Made by a program: the position numbers and the translations under genes
Shown: positions 54,301-64,000 of the stretch, piece by piece
Layout: the number at the start of each line of letters is the position of its first letter
Numbering within the stretch: position 1 is the stretch's first letter
NCBI RefSeq assembly: GCF_019127135.1
Contig: NZ_JAHOEA010000013.1
Coordinates: 1 to 64,000, forward strand
Reading direction: 5' to 3'
Source: Segatella copri
GTDB taxonomy: Bacteria > Bacteroidota > Bacteroidia > Bacteroidales > Bacteroidaceae
DNA: 64,000 bases
The notes under the pieces: model-generated
Databases searched by the model: none
Seen by the model: only the letters and a program-made list of their open reading frames with translations
Told to the model about the DNA's origin: nothing

Positions 54301-54337
54301 AAACAAAAAAAAGGGATGTCACACTAGGTGACATCCC
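54301..54337 (-). terminator. Terminator of the TPR gene
   Basis: GGGATGTCAC and GTGACATCCC arms, 5-nt loop; on the minus strand followed by TTTTTTTGTTT. Confidence 0.88.
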
Positions 54338-54373
54338 CATATGAGAATCAAATACTTATTTGAAGTTCAATCT

Positions 54374-55582
54374 TTACTTGCTCTCAGCCTCAGCCTGCTT
54401 GGTCTCTGCTGCGTTAGGACCATAGTAGCCATAGTAAGCCTGGTAACGGGTGTAACCCCAGTTTGCCTGAGCCTTCTCTGGATCGAGCTGCTTAGCCTTG
54501 TCGAGAACCTTGATAGCCTCCTGGTAAACAACCTTGCGGCCATTAGGATCCTGCAAGTTACCAGCCTTGCTGTTGTAGCAAGCACCCAGATAAGTAAGAA
54601 CAACTACGTTATCCTCCTTTGCAGCAAGAGCCTGCTTCAAACACTTGATAGCGTTGTCAGCATCGTTCTTTTGGATATACATCATACCCTTGTTAGCAAG
54701 AGCTACGAAGTTGTTAGGGTTCTTTGCAATAGCTGCGTCCAAAAGTTCAGTCTGCTCCTTCTCCATCTTCAATGAAGAGTACATAGAGTTCAAACCATCG
54801 AGAACAACCTCATTGGTCTCGTCCTTTGCAAAGATATCCTTGAGCTTGTTAACATAGGCGAGAGAGTCCTCGTGAGTCTTCAAACCATCCTTCATCACAT
54901 AGAGCTTGAGGTTGAGGGCATCCTTAGCCTCCTTCTCGCTCTTCATAGCGATGTCGCAATACTTCTCGCAACGGGCAGCATCCTTAGCCTGGTATGCATA
55001 ACGGGCTGCAAAGAGAGCAACCTGACCGATATACTCCTTCTCGCCATCCTTCTGCTTCTGGTCTACAGAAGCGAAGAGAGGCTCATTGTCTGTATCGAGG
55101 AATGCACCCCAATACTTCAATACCTCATCAGCCTTATTGTTCTGGGCTGCTGTCTGACCCGCATTAACGAGCTGAACACGAGCACCCCATACACGGCTAG
55201 CGTTGTTGTTAAACTTAGGAGCAACCTTACCCTTAGCGTTAGGAAGCTGGTCGTACTTGTAGCACTCAATGGCATTGATCAATGCATTGTAAGCGCCCTC
55301 AGACATAGCAGCCTCGTCTACCGGGTCGTTCTTCTTCATGATCTGATTGGTCTGCTGGATGCTCTGCTGGTCGTTGAACTGCTTCATAGCGAGATCAACG
55401 AGCTTGTTGTAAGCCTTGGCCTTCTCTGCATCGTTTGCCATCTGACCTAAATTCTGCTTAACCAAAGCCTCAGCCTCGGCATAAGTCTTAGCCTTCATGA
55501 CTGCCTTGAGAGCGTCACTATCGCCTGCGAATGCTGATGTGGCACCTAGTACCATCATTGCAGCTACTAAAAACTTTTTCAT
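54374..55582 (-). CDS. Secreted tetratricopeptide-repeat protein
   Basis: A 402-residue protein with signal peptide MKKFLVAAMMVLGATSAFAG, then helical repeats throughout. TPR-like units are clearest near residues 285-350 (NPNNFVALANKGMMYIQKND, DNAIKCLKQALAAKEDNVVV, LTYLGACYNSKAGNLQDPNG). The C-terminus is tyrosine-rich (YGYYGPN) and acidic. It probably acts as a periplasmic scaffold. It lies 53 bp downstream of gyrA on the same strand and has a strong terminator, so cotranscription with gyrA is possible. Confidence 0.85.
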   Translation of the reverse strand: MKKFLVAAMMVLGATSAFAGDSDALKAVMKAKTYAEAEALVKQNLGQMANDAEKAKAYNKLVDLAMKQFNDQQSIQQTNQIMKKNDPVDEAAMSEGAYNALINAIECYKYDQLPNAKGKVAPKFNNNASRVWGARVQLVNAGQTAAQNNKADEVLKYWGAFLDTDNEPLFASVDQKQKDGEKEYIGQVALFAARYAYQAKDAARCEKYCDIAMKSEKEAKDALNLKLYVMKDGLKTHEDSLAYVNKLKDIFAKDETNEVVLDGLNSMYSSLKMEKEQTELLDAAIAKNPNNFVALANKGMMYIQKNDADNAIKCLKQALAAKEDNVVVLTYLGACYNSKAGNLQDPNGRKVVYQEAIKVLDKAKQLDPEKAQANWGYTRYQAYYGYYGPNAAETKQAEAESK

Positions 55583-55635
55583 TTTTCTTAATGATTTTAA
55601 AAGTTGTTATTATTTATTTTTACGCGTCTTTTCTT

Positions 55636-58272
55636 TTATTCGAAATCTACGTTGTTTGAGTCCACATTCTCTGTTTCTGATGCTTCGTCTGCGAGATGAG
55701 CCTCAGCCTCGGCAGCCTCTTCTGCTGTCTTGGCACCTACGGTATCATTCTCTATCTCCTCGCTCTTCTTTGCCCAGGCAGAACGGCTCTCCTCTTCTAC
55801 AGAAGCCTCGAGCTCTGAACTCATCACCTTGCATACGCTGGCAATGATATCATTCTTCTTAGCAAGGTTGATGAGGCGCACACCCTGGGTAGCACGGCCC
55901 ATGACACGGCAATCAGCTACTGCAAGACGAATCACGATACCACTCTGGTTGATAATCATGAGGTCGTTATCATCGGTTACGTTCTTGATAGCTACCAGTC
56001 GACCGGTCTTATCGGTAATATTCAGTGTCTTCACACCCTTACCGCCACGCTTGGTAACGCGGTAATCGAGTACATCAGAACGCTTACCATAACCCTGCTC
56101 GCTCACTACCATCACGGTTTCCTTCTCAGGATCGTTGACAACAATCATACCTACTACGGCATCATCACCCTCATCGAGGCGCATACCACGAACACCGGTA
56201 GATGTACGGCCCATTGTACGGATCTCGTTCTCGTCGAAACGGACTGCTCGACCATTGCGGTTGGCAATAATCAGCTCGTTATGACCATTTGTCAGACGAA
56301 CATCTACCACCTCATCGCCCTCTACGATGTTGATAGCAATCACACCGTTGGCACGTGGACGGGAATATGCCTCCAGACAGGTCTTCTTCACGGTACCATT
56401 CTTGGTAGCGAAGACTACATAATGGTTGTTGATGAACTCTGCATCATTCAATCCCTTCAAACGGAGGAATGCATTCACCTGGTCATCGCTCTCGATGTTG
56501 AGGAGGTTCTGGATGGCACGGCCCTTGGAGTTGCGGTCGCCCTCAGGAATCTCGTAACACTTCAACCAGTAGCAGCGGCCCTTCTTGGTGAAGAACAGCA
56601 TGGTCTGGTGCATGGTAGCAGGATAGATATACTCGGTGAAGTCCTTATCACGGGTACGGGCTCCCTTAGAACCTACTCCACCACGAGCCTGCTCACGGAA
56701 CTCAGACAATGGGGTGCGCTTGATATATCCGAGATGACTCACGGTGATAACCACTGGGTCGTTTGGATAGAAGTCTTCTGGGTTGAACTCATGGTCATCT
56801 GGTTTGATCATGGTGCGACGTGCGTCACCATACTTCTCCTTCACCTCGTTGAGTTCGTCCTTCATTACCTTCTTGCAGAGTTCAGGATCGTTCAGAATCT
56901 GGTTCAAGTAGTCGATAGTCTTCATCAACTCGTTGAATTCATTATGCAACTGCTCCAGACGCAAGCCTGTCAACTGGCTGAGGCGCATATCCACGATGGC
57001 CTTACTCTGAAGTTCATCGAGTTCGAAACGCTTCTCCAAGTTGCGCTGGGCATCAGATGGAGTCTTGCTGGCTCTGATAATATGTACCACCTCGTCGATG
57101 TTGTCGCAAGCAATAATCAAGCCCTCGAGAATATGAGCACGCTCCTGTGCCTTCTTCAGTTCGAACTGGGTGCGGCGGATCGTAACATCATGACGATGCT
57201 CTACGAAATACTTCACACACTCCTTCAAGCTCAAAAGACGTGGGCGGCCATTAACAAGAGCGATGCAATTCACTGAGAATGAACTCTGAAGAGCTGTCAG
57301 CTTAAAGAGTTTGTTCAGAAGAACATTGGCATTAGCATCACGCTTTACATCAACAACGATACGCATACCCTGACGGCCAGACTCATCGTTTACGTTAGCG
57401 ATGCCATCTACTCTGCCTTCCTTGGCAAGGTCAGCAATAGCCATTACGAGCTGCTCCTTGTTTACACCGTAAGGAATCTCGGTGATAACAATCTTATCAT
57501 GGTTTTCACCACTTTCAATCTCGGCTGTAGCACGAACCACGATTCTGCCTCGACCCGTTTCGTATGCATCCTTCACTCCCTGGATACCATAGATGGTAGC
57601 ACCGGTTGGGAAATCAGGAGCAGGGATATACTGCATCAATCCATCTGTGTCAATGTCAGGATTATCGATATATGCACAGCAACCGTCAATTACCTCACCC
57701 AGGTTGTGAGTAGGCATATTGGTAGCCATACCTACAGCAATACCATTGCCACCATTTACCAGAAGATTAGGAATCTTGGTAGGCATCACGGTAGGCTCCT
57801 GCAAGGTATCATCGAAGTTGTTGGTCATATCAACTGTTTCCTTGTCAAGGTCATCCATGATATGCTCACCCATCTTGGAGAGGCGGCACTCTGTATAACG
57901 CATGGCAGCAGGAGAGTCGCCGTCAACAGAACCGAAGTTACCCTGTCCGTCAATCAAGGTATAACGCATGTTCCACTCCTGTCCCATACGCACCAAAGCG
58001 CCATAAACAGAAGAGTCGCCGTGAGGATGATACTTACCGAGCACCTCACCTACAACACGCGCACATTTCTTATACGGTTTGTCACTGGTGTTTCCAATGC
58101 CGAGCATACCGTAAAGAATACGGCGGTGCACAGGCTTGAAACCATCGCGCACATCAGGGAGGGCACGAGCCACGATAACTGACATCGAATAATCGATGTA
58201 GCTCGACTTCATTTCCTCCTCAATGTTGATTTTCATGATTCTATCATGATCCATTGTCTGATTTTCGTCCAT
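55636..58272 (-). CDS. gyrA: DNA gyrase subunit A
   Basis: An 878-residue type IIA topoisomerase subunit that breaks and rejoins DNA during ATP-driven negative supercoiling with GyrB. The winged-helix catalytic tyrosine is Tyr126 in SPAAMRYTECRL. The quinolone-determining segment YHPHGDSSVYGALVRMGQ has Ser87 (E. coli Ser83) and Gly91 where E. coli has Asp87. The C-terminal beta-pinwheel shows the GyrA box-like ARGGVGSKGAR and several repeating blade strands. The tail is acidic, rich in E/A. Start at MDENQTMDHDRIM; another ATG at codon 7 is possible. Confidence 0.97.
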   Translation of the reverse strand: MDENQTMDHDRIMKINIEEEMKSSYIDYSMSVIVARALPDVRDGFKPVHRRILYGMLGIGNTSDKPYKKCARVVGEVLGKYHPHGDSSVYGALVRMGQEWNMRYTLIDGQGNFGSVDGDSPAAMRYTECRLSKMGEHIMDDLDKETVDMTNNFDDTLQEPTVMPTKIPNLLVNGGNGIAVGMATNMPTHNLGEVIDGCCAYIDNPDIDTDGLMQYIPAPDFPTGATIYGIQGVKDAYETGRGRIVVRATAEIESGENHDKIVITEIPYGVNKEQLVMAIADLAKEGRVDGIANVNDESGRQGMRIVVDVKRDANANVLLNKLFKLTALQSSFSVNCIALVNGRPRLLSLKECVKYFVEHRHDVTIRRTQFELKKAQERAHILEGLIIACDNIDEVVHIIRASKTPSDAQRNLEKRFELDELQSKAIVDMRLSQLTGLRLEQLHNEFNELMKTIDYLNQILNDPELCKKVMKDELNEVKEKYGDARRTMIKPDDHEFNPEDFYPNDPVVITVSHLGYIKRTPLSEFREQARGGVGSKGARTRDKDFTEYIYPATMHQTMLFFTKKGRCYWLKCYEIPEGDRNSKGRAIQNLLNIESDDQVNAFLRLKGLNDAEFINNHYVVFATKNGTVKKTCLEAYSRPRANGVIAINIVEGDEVVDVRLTNGHNELIIANRNGRAVRFDENEIRTMGRTSTGVRGMRLDEGDDAVVGMIVVNDPEKETVMVVSEQGYGKRSDVLDYRVTKRGGKGVKTLNITDKTGRLVAIKNVTDDNDLMIINQSGIVIRLAVADCRVMGRATQGVRLINLAKKNDIIASVCKVMSSELEASVEEESRSAWAKKSEEIENDTVGAKTAEEAAEAEAHLADEASETENVDSNNVDFE

Positions 58273-58393
58273 TTCTTATATTAATGTATTATTGTTTATT
58301 CATTACTTTCAAAACGCCTGTTTTCTATCCGAAAATCGCGTTTAAGGGCATTTCCTTGCGTTCTAAGCCGTTTTACCCTTTTGAAATTCCCGA

Positions 58394-58401
58394 CAAAGAT
58401 A
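58394..58401 (-). promoter_or_regulatory. Possible gyrA -7 box (TATCTTTG)
   Basis: It lies about 120 bp upstream of the gyrA ATG on the minus strand. The nearest TTTG is only 16 bp further up, so spacing is off. Confidence 0.45.
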
Positions 58402-58495
58402 CAAAAAAAAATGATACCAAAACGCTTTAGAGGCGAAAAATCGCATTATTTTAGCATTATTTGTATTTTAACAATGCAAAAAAGTTGGCATATCA

Positions 58496-58527
58496 TTTGC
58501 TATTATTGAAAATAATGTGTACTTTTG
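58496..58527 (+). promoter_or_regulatory. clpC promoter
   Basis: TTTG (58496-58499), 20 bp and TACTTTTG (58520-58527), 28 bp upstream of the clpC ATG. Confidence 0.78.
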
Positions 58528-58555
58528 CACTAAGATTAAAAAAATATAAGCAAAT

Positions 58556-61234
58556 ATGATAAATCCGTTTTCACATATACAGGACATACTGAACAGAAGC
58601 AGCAAAGAAGCTGCACGCACATCGGGCAGCGAGATTAGCGTGGAGCATCTGATGCTGAGTCTGATTAGCCAGAACGACAGCGATGTCAACAAGCTCCTGA
58701 AGGGCGCAGACATCAGCCCGATGGCTTTCGGCGAAGTCCTTACCAGCAAATTAGAAAGGCGTATGGAAGAAGCTCCTGCCGATAACGTGAAGGAAAACAA
58801 CCATATCCCATTCAACCCTATAACAGACAGTATCATCAGAGACTCTATCCGCGAGGCAAACAACTATGAGCACTCCAAGATTGTAGAGCCAAGACATCTG
58901 CTGCTTGCCATTCTGAGAAACGGCAAAAACCCTGTAGCCAACTGGCTTGGCCAACTGGGTTTAAACTACGACCGCGCCATCGAAATGCTCTATCCTTCTG
59001 ACAAGGATGATGAACAGAAGACAGAAGAGCCGAAGGATTTCAAAATGGAGCCTCAAACACCAGATTCAGAAACACCTGCTGCGGACAAGCAGGAGGAAGC
59101 AGAGAATCTGGAGATGGCAGGCGGAATTGAAGCAGAAGATGACTACAACGAGCAGAACGACATGATGGAACCTGACGAAGAGCCATTCGATATGGAAAAG
59201 GACCAGAACCCGATGAGACTGTCTACCCGTTCAAATGGAACTCCGCGCAAAAAGAGCAGCACCCCTACCCTCGACAAATATAGTTTCGACATGACCAAGG
59301 CTGCAGCCGAAGGAAAGCTGGACCCTGTCGTGGGCAGAGAGAAGGAGATTCAGCGCGTGCTCGAGATTCTGGGACGCAGAAAGAAGAACAACCCAGTATT
59401 AATAGGTGAACCGGGCGTAGGAAAGAGTGCCATCGTAGAAGGACTGGCACAGCTCATCAACAACCAGGAAACATCGCCTATGTTCTTCAACAAGCGTCTG
59501 GTAAGTCTCGACCTGACTGCCATCGTTGCAGGAACCAAATTCCGCGGACAGTTTGAAGAGCGCATCAAGAATGTGATCAAGGAACTGGAGAACCATCCGG
59601 AGATCATCATCTTCATAGATGAGATTCATACTATGATAGGCGCCGGTTCCGGTGAAGGAAGCATGGATGCTGCCAACATTCTGAAGCCTGCCTTGGCAAG
59701 AGGGGTCATCCAGTGTATCGGTGCCACCACGCTCGACGAGTATCGCAAGAGTATCGAGAAAGACGGAGCCCTGGAGCGCCGTTTCCAGAAAGTTATCGTT
59801 GAACCGACAACACGCGAAGAGACCCTGCAGATACTGCGCAACATCAAGGGACATTACGAGAAGCACCACTGTGTGAGATATACAGACGAGGCTCTCGAAA
59901 CATGTGTCAAACTGACAGAGCGCTATATCACCGACCGCCACTTCCCTGACAAGGCTATCGACGTGATAGATGAAGCCGGCTCGCGCGTACATATTAATAA
60001 TGCAAGTGTTCCTGCTCCATATATCAAACTGGAAAAAGAACTGAAAAAGATAATCAGCAAGAAACAACAGGCTGTAGCAAACCAGAACTTCGAGATGGCA
60101 GCCTCATGCAGAGATGCCCAGACCAAAATCGAGAAAGAGATTGAGGAAATGAAGGCACAATGGCAGCAGGGAGAGATAGGTGAATACGTTGAGGTTACAG
60201 ACGAAGACATTGCCAACGTAATCAGCATGATGACCGGCGTACCGGCTCAACGCATGGCTGAGGGCGAAAGCAAACGACTGAAAGACCTCGAACACAACCT
60301 GAAGCATAAGGTGATTGCTCAGGATAACGCCATCAACAAGATGGTAAAGACCATTCTGAGAAACCGCGTAGGCTTGCGCGACCCTAACCATCCGATTGGC
60401 GTATTCATGTTCCTGGGTCCTACAGGTGTAGGCAAAACCTACCTTGCCCAGAAACTCGCCGAAGAGCTGTTTGGTTCGAAAGATGCACTCATCAGAATAG
60501 ATATGAGTGAATTCTCAGAGAGCCACAACACCTCCCGTCTGGTAGGAGCGCCTCCTGGATACGTAGGCTATAACGAAGGTGGACAGCTGACCGAAAAGGT
60601 ACGCCGCAAACCATACAGCATCGTATTGCTCGACGAAATAGAGAAGGCCAACAGCAAGGTATTCAACCTGCTCTTACAGGTACTCGACGAAGGCAGACTT
60701 ACCGATGGTAACGGCAGACTCATCGACTTCCGCAACACCATCATCATCATGACCTCTAATGCAGGAACCCGCCAGCTGAAAGATTTCGGCAGAGGCGTCG
60801 GCTTTACTTCTGCAGGTATAAAAGGCGGATTGGCGATGGACGAGAAAGACAAGGAATATGCCCGCAGCATCGTTCAGAAGAGCCTGAGTAAGCAGTTTGC
60901 TCCAGAGTTCCTGAACCGCCTTGATGACATCATTACCTTCGACCAGTTGGATCTCAATGCCATCAAGCGCATCATCGACCTCGACTTGGAAGGACTGGTC
61001 AAGAGAATAGAAGACCTGGGGTACCATTTCCAGATTACCGAAAAGGCAAAGGAGATGGTAGCTAAGAAGGGATACGATGTGCAGTTTGGCGCCCGCCCAC
61101 TCCGCCGCGCCATCCAGACCTACATTGAAGATTCCGTTTGCGAGATGCTGCTCGATGGCACAATGAAGCCAGGCGACACCATCTCGGTAGGCAAGAATTC
61201 GAAAAAAGAAGAATTGACATTCAAGAAACTATAA
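58556..61234 (+). CDS. clpC: ATP-dependent Clp protease ATP-binding subunit ClpC
   Basis: An 892-residue Hsp100 unfoldase. The Clp N-domain (residues 1-145: [20 protein letters not shown]) is followed by an acidic linker (about 150-230). AAA domain 1 has Walker [14 protein letters not shown] (about 284). A UVR-like motif inside the coiled middle ([20 protein letters not shown], about 505-525) distinguishes ClpC from ClpA/ClpB. AAA domain 2 has Walker [14 protein letters not shown] (about 620) and the D2-small domain. It feeds unfolded substrates to ClpP (not in the window). Divergent from gyrA across a 283-bp gap. Confidence 0.95.
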   Translation: MINPFSHIQDILNRSSKEAARTSGSEISVEHLMLSLISQNDSDVNKLLKGADISPMAFGEVLTSKLERRMEEAPADNVKENNHIPFNPITDSIIRDSIREANNYEHSKIVEPRHLLLAILRNGKNPVANWLGQLGLNYDRAIEMLYPSDKDDEQKTEEPKDFKMEPQTPDSETPAADKQEEAENLEMAGGIEAEDDYNEQNDMMEPDEEPFDMEKDQNPMRLSTRSNGTPRKKSSTPTLDKYSFDMTKAAAEGKLDPVVGREKEIQRVLEILGRRKKNNPVLIGEPGVGKSAIVEGLAQLINNQETSPMFFNKRLVSLDLTAIVAGTKFRGQFEERIKNVIKELENHPEIIIFIDEIHTMIGAGSGEGSMDAANILKPALARGVIQCIGATTLDEYRKSIEKDGALERRFQKVIVEPTTREETLQILRNIKGHYEKHHCVRYTDEALETCVKLTERYITDRHFPDKAIDVIDEAGSRVHINNASVPAPYIKLEKELKKIISKKQQAVANQNFEMAASCRDAQTKIEKEIEEMKAQWQQGEIGEYVEVTDEDIANVISMMTGVPAQRMAEGESKRLKDLEHNLKHKVIAQDNAINKMVKTILRNRVGLRDPNHPIGVFMFLGPTGVGKTYLAQKLAEELFGSKDALIRIDMSEFSESHNTSRLVGAPPGYVGYNEGGQLTEKVRRKPYSIVLLDEIEKANSKVFNLLLQVLDEGRLTDGNGRLIDFRNTIIIMTSNAGTRQLKDFGRGVGFTSAGIKGGLAMDEKDKEYARSIVQKSLSKQFAPEFLNRLDDIITFDQLDLNAIKRIIDLDLEGLVKRIEDLGYHFQITEKAKEMVAKKGYDVQFGARPLRRAIQTYIEDSVCEMLLDGTMKPGDTISVGKNSKKEELTFKKL

Positions 61235-61242
61235 TCAGAAGA

Positions 61243-61274
61243 GGGACTATCGACAATGGATAGTCCCTTTTTTG
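61243..61274 (+). terminator. clpC terminator
   Basis: GGGACTATC and GATAGTCCC arms with a 7-nt loop, followed by seven T. Confidence 0.9.
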
Positions 61275-61346
61275 TTATGAGCCCACTAAAGTTTCAGACG
61301 GACTTTAGTTAATAAGAGTTAACCGCAAGAAAAGTTTAGGCAATAA

Positions 61347-61378
61347 TTTCTTATTTCAAAAAATATTCATTACCTTTG
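61347..61378 (+). promoter_or_regulatory. tRNA-Thr/Gly promoter
   Basis: TTTC (61347-61350), 20 bp and TACCTTTG (61371-61378), 20 bp upstream of the tRNA. An inverted pair ACTAAAGT/ACTTTAGT at 61285-61309 lies upstream. Confidence 0.65.
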
Positions 61379-61398
61379 CATCTGCTTTCGGGCAAAAA

Positions 61399-61471
<73 letters not shown>

Positions 61472-61503
61472 CTTTCTTGTGAAAGGAGTTAGTATTTTCC
61501 TTC

Positions 61504-61574
61504 GCGAGATTAGCACATCGGTAGTGCACGGGCTTCCCAAGCCTGTGAGGCGGGTTCGACTCCCGTATCTCGCT
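61504..61574 (+). tRNA. tRNA-Gly (CCC)
   Basis: A 71-nt cloverleaf; anticodon loop TTCCCAA gives CCC, T-loop GGTTCGACTCC, acceptor GCGAGAT with ATCTCGC. Confidence 0.93.
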
Positions 61575-61586
61575 CAGAACATCAGT

Positions 61587-61613
61587 AACCCAGGGTTGAA
61601 CCCTGGGTTTCTT
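61587..61613 (+). terminator. tRNA terminator
   Basis: AACCCAGGGTT and AACCCTGGGTT arms around a single G form a near-perfect palindrome, followed by TTCTT. Confidence 0.75.
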
Positions 61614-61703
61614 GGTTTTATTAACATCTTTTCAGCCTTCTATAGCAACAAAATCACTTTTTTCGAGTTATTACATAAATATAACTAAGATAATAGAACA
61701 ATA

Positions 61704-64000
61704 ATGAAGAAACATATCATACTTGTACTGGCGCTGGTTCTGTCTTCAGGACCACTTTTCGCACAGAGTTCTCACATGACAGACGATCAGGTGATGAGTT
61801 TTGTGGTGAAAGAACATGAGCGTGGCACATCCAACTCACAGATTGTTACCAAACTGATGCAGCAAGGCGTAGACATCTCCCAGATTCGTCGTGTACGCAA
61901 CAAGTATCAGAAGATGTCGCAACAGAACGAACTCTACAGCACATCAGCAGCAGGAAATGTTGCGAACAAGAGAATGCGAACCAACAATGGTAAACAAAGA
62001 GAAGATTACCAGAACAAGGATAATGAGAAACTGTCTTCAACCTATAGTAACTATCGCATCCAGAGCAAGCAGAACGACAGCTACTATTCATCTTATGATG
62101 AGAGTAATCCTGACTATGCAAACTTCAGCAAGGAGATGAATGCAATGGTTCCAGATACAGCTACCATGATTAAACAGATGCAGGCAGAGCTCGGTATCAA
62201 GCGCAACAAGGTATTCGGCCGCGACATTTTCAATAACAAGGATCTCAGTTTCGAGCCAAATATGAACATCGCTACCCCACAGAACTATCGTCTGGGTCCT
62301 GGCGATGCGGTTATCATCGACATCTATGGTGCCTCACAGAAAACTATAGAGAGTACCGTTTCGCCAGATGGTGAGGTAACCATCGAGGGTTATGGACCAG
62401 TCAGTGTTTCAGGCTTGACCGTAGCTCAGGCTAATGCCCGCCTACGCAATACCGTGGGCAGCAGATACCGTTCAAGTCGCATCAAACTCACTGTAGGACA
62501 GACCAAGACCATCATGGTTAACGTGATGGGCGAGGTTAAGATTCCGGGCACCTATACCCTCTCAGCCTTCGCCACCGTATTCCATGCCCTCTACATGGCA
62601 GGCGGAACCAACGATCTGGGTACATTGCGAAACATCAAGGTTTACAGACATAATAAGCTGGTAACAGTTGTTGACATCTACGACTACATTCTGAACGGCA
62701 AGCTGACGGGTAATGTCCGTCTTGCCGACAACGATGTTATCGTAGTAGGTCCATACGACTGTCTCGTAACCATTTCCGGAAAGGTAAAGCGCCCGATGAT
62801 CTACGAAATGAAGAAGAACGAGAGCGTCAATTCCCTTCTGAAGTATTCCGGCGGTTTTACAGGCGATGCTTATAAGAAATCAGTAAGACTGAACCGCAAG
62901 ACAGGCAGAGAACATGCCGTATATAATGTTGGGGAGTTCGACTTCTCAAGTTTCCGCATCGATGACGGCGACTCAATCAGCGTAGACAGCATCCTGCCAC
63001 GCTACGCCAACACCGTAGAGGTGAAAGGAGCCGTATTCCGTCCGGGCATGTACAATCTCGGCGAAGAAATCAACAGCGTACGCACCCTGGTAGAGCATGC
63101 CGAAGGATTGACTGAGGAGGCATTCACCAACCGTGCTGTAATGCACCGCATGAAGTCTGACCGCTCGCTCGAAGTAATAAGTGTAGACATCGCCGGCATC
63201 ATGAACGGCAAGACTCCAGATATCCCATTGAAGGAGAACGATGTCCTCTTCATTCCTACCCGACAGGAAAAGATTGTAGAGCGCACCCTCACCATCCGTG
63301 GCGAAGTGCAGTATCCTGGAGTTTACCAATATGCCGACAATGAGACCCTCGAAGACTTCGTTCTTCAGGCAGGCGGCTTAACCGACAAGGCGTCAACCGT
63401 TAATGTAATGGTAAGCCGTAGAGTAATGGATTCCAAGGCTTTACGTCCAGACAGCGTTATTGCCAAGACCTACACCCTATCTCTCAAAGACGGCTTCGTT
63501 ATCGACGGCACCCCTGGCTTCAAGCTGATGCCATTTGATGAAGTAATGATTCGTCAGAGTCCGGCGTATGTAGAGCAGCAGAACGTATCGATTACCGGTG
63601 AAGTTATGTTTGCCGGTCTCTATACATTAGACCGTCGCAACGCCCGCTTGAGCGAACTCTTCAAGAAGGCAGGCGGAGCTACCGACCAGGCATACCTTAA
63701 GGGAGCCCGCATCATCCGCAGAGCAAACGAGCAAGAGAAACAGCGCATGGAGGCAGTATTGAAGATGCAGCGCGAAGAGATGCAGAAAAACCTTCTGCAG
63801 CTTGCCGCCAGCAGCAACAATGCCAATGCCATCTCGCAGACCTCTAAGGATGTAGAGCGCACCAACATAGAGAAGTTCAATGTACCTAGCGAGTATCCGG
63901 TAGGTATCGATCTTCCTGAGGCATTGGCGAACCCAGGCAGCGATGCCGACATCATCTTGCGCGAGGGTGACCGTCTGGTCATTCCTCAGTACAATGGTAC
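61704..64000 (+). CDS. Polysaccharide export outer-membrane protein (Wza-like, multi-SLBB), 5' part
   Basis: The frame is open to the end of the window (about 765 residues seen). Signal peptide MKKHIILVLALVLSSGPLFA. Residues 20-190 are a polar region rich in Q/N/S/K, beginning with a helical segment (DDQVMSFVVKEHERGTSNSQ). The Poly_export domain starts near 193 (YRLGPGDAVIIDIYGASQKT), followed by repeated SLBB-like units (MVNVMGEVKIPGTYTLSAFA, VEVKGAVFRPGMYNLGEEIN, LTIRGEVQYPGVYQYADNET, VSITGEVMFAGLYTLDRRNA). Such proteins form the periplasmic and outer-membrane channel for capsule or exopolysaccharide. It probably opens a surface-polysaccharide operon that continues outside the window. Confidence 0.93.
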   Translation, partial: MKKHIILVLALVLSSGPLFAQSSHMTDDQVMSFVVKEHERGTSNSQIVTKLMQQGVDISQIRRVRNKYQKMSQQNELYSTSAAGNVANKRMRTNNGKQREDYQNKDNEKLSSTYSNYRIQSKQNDSYYSSYDESNPDYANFSKEMNAMVPDTATMIKQMQAELGIKRNKVFGRDIFNNKDLSFEPNMNIATPQNYRLGPGDAVIIDIYGASQKTIESTVSPDGEVTIEGYGPVSVSGLTVAQANARLRNTVGSRYRSSRIKLTVGQTKTIMVNVMGEVKIPGTYTLSAFATVFHALYMAGGTNDLGTLRNIKVYRHNKLVTVVDIYDYILNGKLTGNVRLADNDVIVVGPYDCLVTISGKVKRPMIYEMKKNESVNSLLKYSGGFTGDAYKKSVRLNRKTGREHAVYNVGEFDFSSFRIDDGDSISVDSILPRYANTVEVKGAVFRPGMYNLGEEINSVRTLVEHAEGLTEEAFTNRAVMHRMKSDRSLEVISVDIAGIMNGKTPDIPLKENDVLFIPTRQEKIVERTLTIRGEVQYPGVYQYADNETLEDFVLQAGGLTDKASTVNVMVSRRVMDSKALRPDSVIAKTYTLSLKDGFVIDGTPGFKLMPFDEVMIRQSPAYVEQQNVSITGEVMFAGLYTLDRRNARLSELFKKAGGATDQAYLKGARIIRRANEQEKQRMEAVLKMQREEMQKNLLQLAASSNNANAISQTSKDVERTNIEKFNVPSEYPVGIDLPEALANPGSDADIILREGDRLVIPQYNG

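Noticed and set aside
43615-54337. Integrated prophage or conjugative element
   Set aside because: No integrase, transposase, relaxase or phage structural genes and no flanking att-like direct repeats were seen. The region looks like an accessory island without its own mobility genes.

Overview
The window reads as a chromosomal segment of a gut or oral Bacteroidota, most likely a Prevotellaceae member (Prevotella/Segatella copri type). The evidence is gene content (NUDIX-type AraR, GyrA/ClpC/RecR of Bacteroidota type, a long SLBB export protein), frequent promoters of the form TTTG-N19/20-TAnnTTTG, and the general lack of strong Shine-Dalgarno sequences. Species assignment is inference from memory of these families; no search was run.

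Layout. 1-8.8 kb: the tail of an N-acetylmuramoyl-alanine amidase, then housekeeping and metabolic genes (YitT, a phosphoribosyltransferase-like protein, BrkB/YihY, uxaC, an AraC regulator, dapA, truA, an EamA transporter). 8.8-17.6 kb, minus strand: an M13 peptidase coupled to a sodium:solute symporter, three tandem tRNA-Asp genes, then a run reading cstA-like, an outer-membrane barrel, recR, a small membrane protein, a GT2 glycosyltransferase and a GNAT enzyme. 17.6-25.5 kb: a GH10-like secreted hydrolase, a Lys-Arg-Arg-Lys tRNA cluster, small membrane proteins (one apparently frameshifted), an RluA enzyme, an ABC-F ATPase, grpE-dnaJ. 25.5-43.6 kb: folC, then a sugar locus with a galactose module (galM, MFS transporter, galK) and an arabinose module (secreted aldose epimerase, SSS symporter, AraR, araD, araA, araB, GH51 arabinofuranosidase) that runs into transketolase and rpiB. 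Together these release arabinose, import it, convert it to xylulose-5-P and feed it into the pentose-phosphate pathway.

43.6-54.3 kb is the accessory part: an AAA-ATPase/PD-(D/E)XK protein; a long structured leader; a PLD-nuclease/SNF2-helicase fusion; an Eco57I-type adenine methyltransferase with a strikingly AT-rich specificity segment; a convergent two-gene unit (45-aa protein plus a retropepsin-like aspartic protease); a minimal DprA/SLOG-like protein; and two families of about 22-bp-period repeat arrays, mostly palindromic. This looks like a phage-defence (restriction-like) island, and it is the best candidate for something under-described, especially the leader with two mutually exclusive helices.

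54.3-64 kb: a TPR protein, gyrA, clpC, tRNA-Thr and tRNA-Gly, and the start of a polysaccharide export (Wza-like, multi-SLBB) gene that runs off the end of the window.
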